A stretch of DNA of 64,000 bases, taken from assembly GCA_019096195.1 (NCBI GenBank), contig JAGTXK010000139.1:434001-498000 (forward strand). The letters are read 5' to 3'. Made by a program: the position numbers and the translations under genes. Source of the stretch: Boletus sp. NGJ (lineage: Eukaryota > Basidiomycota > Agaricomycetes > Boletales > Boletaceae). Below the pieces are notes generated by a model. That model was not told where the DNA came from and did not search any database. It worked only from the letters and a program-made list of their open reading frames with translations. This document shows, piece after piece, positions 59,445 to 64,000 of this stretch (its first letter is position 1; the number at the start of each line of letters is the position of its first letter).

Positions 59445-61879
59445 ATGTCCTTCCTCACTCCCACTCGTCGTCGTGCATATGCGACCCTCTCAGCCTTGAA
59501 CCAGCCCGCCCGCTCAAGGGCCGAGAAGCTGTCTGCAGAGTGGAAAGGTACACACGCAACCGGTGGGCACACCAAGAACTACATCGGCGGTCAGTTTGTC
59601 GACAGCAAGGCGACCGTGTGGCATGACGTCGTCGACCCGGTTTGTCTCCGTCCCCTTCTTATCTCCTCTGCGCACCCATTCCGTTGTTTCAGTCTACACA
59701 AACATTGCTCACTCGCGTCCCCGAGACCACATCCACCGAGTTTGGACACGCTGTCGATGCTGCTTCACAGGCCTACAAGACTTGGAGCAGACAGAGCGTC
59801 CTGTCTCGCCAACGTTTTGCCATCGAGTCCGTTATCTTTCGTCTCTCTCATTTCTTCATTCACCTTCATACCCGGCCAGGTTACAAAACCAAATCCGCCA
59901 AAATGCAGATGCCCTGGCCGCTAGTATCGTCTTAGAACAGGGAAAGACCCTGGCAGGTATGCCCGTATTCGTATCCCCCAGCAATAATTCTTAACTGGCA
60001 CTCAAAGATGCACACGGTGACGTCCTCCGAGGCCTCCAGGTCGTCGAAACCGCAATGGGAATCACTTCGACATTGCTCGGAGATAAAATAGAAGGTGTTC
60101 ACGACATTCGTTCAGCATGAATGTGACTTATTCTCTACAGTCAGCAAAGATATGGACACTCAGGTTCGCAAAGTGCCTTTAGGCGTTTGCGCAAGGTCAG
60201 TACCAAGTTACCTATCGTGGCATCCGCGCATTCGTATCTATGCATCATAGTATCGCTCCATTTAACTTTCCTGCGTACGTAGCTTTGTTTCATTCGATCC
60301 TTCGTTATTCATCCCGCTCAGCATGATTCCGCTGTGGACGATCCCAATGGCCGCTGTCACAGGAAACACTCTTGTCCTCAAACCTTCAGAGCGCGACCCC
60401 GGTGCAGCCATGATCATCGCAGAACTCTGTGAACGTTCAGGTAGCACAACCCAAGACCACATTATCTATAAACTGCGCACTAACATTTCATGTCGTAGGT
60501 CTGCCTGCTGGCGTCGTCAATGTAGTGCACGGAACTGTTCCCACCGTTAACGCTATCTGTGATCACCCTGCCATAAAGGCGATAAGTTTTGTGGGTGGCG
60601 ATCGTGCCGGGCGGCATATATACGAAAGGCGAGTGAGTGGACCTGTCGAGTCACCATCATAACTGACCTTTAGGTCAGAGGCACTAAGAATGGCAAACGC
60701 GTCCAGGTAAGCTTACTCCTTCACTAGATGAAGTATATGAAATCTTCCTGTCTAGGCGAATATGGGTGCCAAAAATCATGCAGTATTGATGCCCGACGGT
60801 AATTGGATGCCATTGGACACTGGACCGTTGCTAATATCTTGTATAGCAAATAAGAACCTCACATTAAACTCAATTATAGGGGCGGCTTTCGGCGGTAAGG
60901 CATTTTTAGCCATAGTCTCCAGACGAGTGAACTTTGTCGACCAGCTGCTGGGCAGAGATGCATGGCTGTCTCTGTGGGTGAGTATTTATTGGAAAGGTTG
61001 GCCAACTCGAACTAGAAGTAACGCATCCCAGTCGTCCTGGTTGGGACCGCGCAGTCCTGGCTCCCTGAGCTAGTTGAACGTGCTCGAAAACTTCAAGTTA
61101 ACGGAGGATTCGAAAGTGGCGCAGACTTGTATGTATGTTCTCCACTCTAGATTAATCCGAGTTTCACCCCCGATTACTGCAGTGGCCCTCTCATCTCGCC
61201 AGCTGCTAAGAGTCGTGTGGAAAGGCTCATATCTTCCGCAGCAGAAGAGGGCGGACGCATTCATCTCGACGGACGGGGAATCACTGTACCGGGCTACCCT
61301 AATGGCAACTTCATTGGCCCCACCATTATTGAAGCTACAACCACTATGCAATGCTACCGGTTAGTATTCTCTTGCCTGACACGTTGTGTCTTACATCTCT
61401 TGCAGTGAGGAGATCTTCGGTCCTGCGCTTACCGTCGTCTCCGCGGATACATTGGACGACGCTCTTGATGTTATCAATGCGAACCCCTACGGCAACGGTG
61501 CTGTCATTTTTACGCAATCCGGCGCAACTGCACGCAAATTTGAGACAGAAGTGAACGTTGGTCAGATTGGTATCAATGTGCCTATCCCAGTCCCTCTTCC
61601 CATGTTTGCTTGGAGTGGTAACAAAGGGAGTGCCCTGGGCGACATCGGATTTTATGGCAAGAGGTAAGTTCCGTTTCGGTAGGTAACCGTTGTTTGGTAA
61701 GTAATCAACCAACTTGTACACAGTGGGATCAATTTCTACACGCAAAATAAGGTGCGGGTTCTCAGTTGAAATGTATTTCGTGAGATGCTAACACAGGACA
61801 CCAGACCACTACAAGCCTCTGGAGAGCTGAAGACGCCATAGGCAACCGAGCGTCGGTAAACATGCCTACCTTGAACTGA
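59445..61879 (+). CDS. Methylmalonate-semialdehyde dehydrogenase (CoA-acylating)
   Basis: Mitochondrial ALDH6 family enzyme of valine, thymine and inositol catabolism (methylmalonate or malonate semialdehyde to propionyl- or acetyl-CoA). A mitochondrial presequence ([18 protein letters not shown]) leads to [69 protein letters not shown] and [13 protein letters not shown]. The catalytic Cys is in [15 protein letters not shown], which is assembled across an intron (60896-60949). The family end [18 protein letters not shown] and SLWRAED follow. About 12 introns. The last exon joins through an acceptor acaccag before ACC ACT ACA. Stop at 61877-61879, 86 bp from the LMW-PTP stop (convergent). Confidence 0.93.
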
Positions 61880-61965
61880 TCTACTGTTATCCATACCGCC
61901 GAGGATGAATCGGACATAGTTGCATTTATGCCACAGGATCACTGAATATGGACATCTAAGTATTG

Positions 61966-62576
61966 TCAGTTTTTGCTGACAACCTCGTCGAGGAAAGCAT
62001 TAGACAACTTTGTACAATCTTCAAAGCATTGCTCGAATCCCCTCTGTGCGACATCGGACATATTAGACCTTGCCTTGAGTTACCACGAAAACCTCACTAT
62101 ATCCCCATAGTAGGGGTCTGAGATGGGCTTGTTGGCTAGGTATGATCCCCAAAGACGCACAGTTGCCGTTCCTTCTCTTGGTTTCTTTGCCATCAAATTG
62201 CGAAGGTTTGATTCGTCTGCAGCAAGGATATACTGGAATTTGCTGAAATCTGCATCCTTCACCTGGCGTGCAGAGTGATCAATGGGTATGTTGTGCTGGA
62301 TCCCAGTCAACTCGAGTTATGCAGTTATCCAAATATTGTCACCTTTTTGCAAGTTGAGATGGTCCTGCAATGCCGAATAGTCAGTATTGGAAACCTCGAC
62401 TGTTGAAAATTTGTATACCTATCATCTGGATCCTCGCCAACGTGGTATGCTCCAGTGCCCGCACTGTCAACTTCGATGTCGATTCCCCGCTTTGTGGCTT
62501 CGTGTCTGAGCACGGCTTCCCCCATGGGAGAGCGACAGATATTGCCCAGGCAGACGATAAGGACTGACAGGGACAT
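61966..62576 (-). CDS. Low-molecular-weight protein tyrosine phosphatase
   Basis: LMW-PTP of about 160 residues, yeast Ltp1/fission yeast Stp1 relative. The active-site loop is at the N-terminus, VCLGNICRSPMGEAVL (C-x5-R), followed by DSAGTGAYHVGEDPDDR, then IDHSARQVKDADFSKF and the catalytic Asp in SDPYYGDI. The C-terminal helix reads GFEQCFEDCTKLSNAFLDEVV. Introns at about 62424-62370, 62352-62282 and 62090-62037; the intermediate exon encodes TISTCKK. ATG complements 62574-62576. It is divergent from the SH3BGR-like gene, 102 bp between starts. Confidence 0.93.
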
Positions 62577-62678
62577 TGATATTGTTTATGATGATGGCTG
62601 TCGCGGTTGCCTGGCAGGTCGGCTGGATGCGTGACTCCCCACGGGCAAGTCTGGTACAGCATCGATTGATTTCTAAAC

Positions 62679-63612
62679 ATGCCTTCACCGCCTATCCAAG
62701 TGTTCCTCACTACAATTGCCTCCCAGCCCGTGCTCCGGAAGCGTCAAGGTCAGTTGTTCCAACTCTATTGCTGGGCTTTAGTCGAGAGTCATGCATCATT
62801 TTCACAGAATACATCTTGCGCATTCTGCAGACCAAGAAGATCCCGTTCGCTTCTTACGACTTGGCTTCAGACGAAGACGCCAAACGCTTGTGGAAGAGAA
62901 AGGCTCCACTTAGTTCGTGATGCCGAGCACGACGGTAGCTGTTTCAGTTCTGATTTGGTGCAGATAAGCAACAGTTACCCGGTATACTCGTCGGGGGCAG
63001 GTACCCAGGTGTGCGTGTACACTACGTTTGGACGCACGCGTCGACTGATGACCGAGATACCGTAGGACTTTGACGCATTGTTGGCATCGTCTATTTTGCC
63101 ATGCCGTCCATCCTTGCTGATCTCCAACCATCAGTGAAGAAGCCGTCGAGTATGACGAGCTAGATAATTTTTTGCGGCTCAAGGAAAACTGGAATGCAGA
63201 TGTCGACGAAGACCGTCCCGCACCCGTCGCAAAACCTGTTGGTGTCCCAGGGGCGGTCCCTGTGTCTCAGATGACCCCAGAGCATCACAAGCCCAAGTTC
63301 TTTCCTCAAGATCCCGACACCCCGTTAAAGCCAGCGAACAAACGAAATGATTTTGATATCAGCACAGAGCTTGAAGGCTTCGGACTGCAGGGAGTAAGAG
63401 TCACCGACGACGACTTGAGACAGCTAGTCAAGGATCTTGGTCTTGATGGCGATGAAGCGGCGGATATGGTGCGGAGTCTGGGGGGAGAGGCAGGCGCAAG
63501 CACTTGTTCGAAGCCGCTTATTGAAGACGAACCCGAGACAAAGGCAACGAAAGAAATTGAAACCGGTGAAGCGGAAGTATCTATACAGAATGAGAGTAAT
63601 GTATCCGGGTAA
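62679..63612 (+). CDS. SH3BGR-like glutaredoxin-fold protein
   Basis: An SH3BGRL-type thioredoxin-fold domain at the N-terminus: IQVFLTTIASQPVLRKRQ, then EYILRILQTKKIPFASYDLA, DEDAKRLWKRKAPL, KQQLPGILVGG and EEAVEYDELDNFLRL. The family lacks the CxxC redox pair and this one does too. A second half is Pro-rich and acidic (VPGAVPVSQMTPEHH; DISTELEGFGLQGVRVTDDDL) with a helical DDLRQLVKDLGLDGDEAADMVRSLGG. About 240 residues from four or five exons (introns 62750-62808, 62913-62963, 63000-63065). Its role in fungi is not established; binding of partner proteins is the family theme. Confidence 0.85.
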
Positions 63613-63723
63613 TTACAGTGTAATCTACAGTCAAAAAGTGAATTGTACTATGGAGACAATCGAAAGGAGTGTGGTTCAGTACAATGGACAACAATGGATA
63701 AGGGTCCGTGAAGCTGGTGTTAC

Positions 63724-64000
63724 TTAAAGTTTGCACGATGGCATGTTAACGAGGAAACCGCCATCAAGAGTAATCGTTGCGCCGTTGACATACGCGCCAG
63801 CTCGACTTGCGAGGAACAGAGCAGTGCCTCCGATGTCCTCTGGAGTGCCGAGCCGATTGGTCGGAATTTGCGACATGAAGATGTGTCCCGCAGTATCTAA
63901 CATTTCGGCGGTCACTGCTCAAACATTTGGTTATCCAGGATCGCATTGATTTGAAAACCAAGCAACTCACGTTTGCTCCGGAAGGCTCCTGGAAGTGGAG
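63724..64000 (-). CDS. Short-chain dehydrogenase/reductase, 5' partial
   Basis: C-terminal part of a classical SDR of the gluconate 5-dehydrogenase / 2-deoxy-gluconate dehydrogenase group. Visible are PGAFRSK, then after an intron (63969-63917) TAEMLDTAGHIFMSQIPTNRLG, PEDIGGTALFLASRAGAYVNGATITLDGG, the typical end of these enzymes. The stop is near 63724; the NAD(P) motif and catalytic Ser-Tyr-Lys lie beyond base 64000, so substrate and cofactor cannot be told. Confidence 0.88.

Noticed and set aside
1-64000. Search for tRNA genes, transposons, CRISPR arrays and viral inserts
   Set aside because: No B-box-containing tRNA-like segment, transposase, reverse transcriptase, long repeat or array was found by eye.

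Overview
The window is a gene-dense nuclear segment of a filamentous basidiomycete, most likely an Agaricomycete. The evidence is the very short introns (mostly 48-70 nt, with CTNAN-like branch sites and YAG ends), several introns per gene, intergenic gaps often of only 30-350 bp, and typical basidiomycete proteins: an F-box beta-propeller-like protein, a Zn2Cys6 regulator, SKN1/KRE6-type GH16, Sec3, RAV1 and a GT21 ceramide glucosyltransferase. I found no transposon, rRNA, tRNA, CRISPR array or integrated virus. Exon structures were inferred by hand from splice signals and protein family conservation, so gene ends are firmer than every internal junction.

Layout. 0-10.4 kb, three plus-strand genes: a 5'-truncated Mit1/CHD-like chromatin remodeler, an RNase III-like plus dsRNA-binding protein whose catalytic residues are lost, and a Rad5/HLTF-type SNF2-RING ATPase with HIRAN-like domain and SUMO-interacting motifs. 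10.6-16.5 kb, minus: a ThrE/DUF1212 membrane transporter and a Zn2Cys6 transcription factor whose zinc cluster is assembled through an 8-nt microexon. 16.7-25.8 kb: Yop1/REEP (+), exocyst Sec3 (-), homeodomain protein (+), ceramide glucosyltransferase (-), TatD nuclease (-). 26-36 kb: membrane-anchored heparinase II/III-like protein (+), Ser/Thr-rich single-pass membrane protein (+), Ima1 inner nuclear membrane protein (-), SNAP43-like (+), SKN1/KRE6 glucan protein with two GC-AG introns and microexons (+). 36.4-47.4 kb: UBE2O-like E2 (-), F-box protein (+), N-acetylglutamate synthase (+), an unrecognised conserved-looking protein (-), carnitine/acylcarnitine carrier (-). 47.5-64 kb: multi-FAS1 membrane protein (-), RAV1 (+), Rab GDI (-), Rap1/Myb-like protein (-), methylmalonate-semialdehyde dehydrogenase (+), LMW protein tyrosine phosphatase (-), SH3BGR-like protein (+), and a truncated SDR (-).

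There is no operon-like pathway. The content is housekeeping: secretion and cell wall (Yop1, Sec3, GDI, RAV1, SKN1, glucosylceramide), chromatin and transcription (Mit1-like, Rad5-like, Ima1, SNAP43, homeodomain, Zn2Cys6, Myb) and mitochondrial metabolism (NAGS, carnitine carrier, MMSDH). Many genes are divergently paired across 70-280 bp promoters, and CACGTG motifs occur in five promoter regions. The most unusual signals are the zinc-cluster microexon flanked by look-alike introns, the catalytically dead RNase III fold between two SNF2 ATPases, and the splice oddities of the SKN1 and carrier genes.
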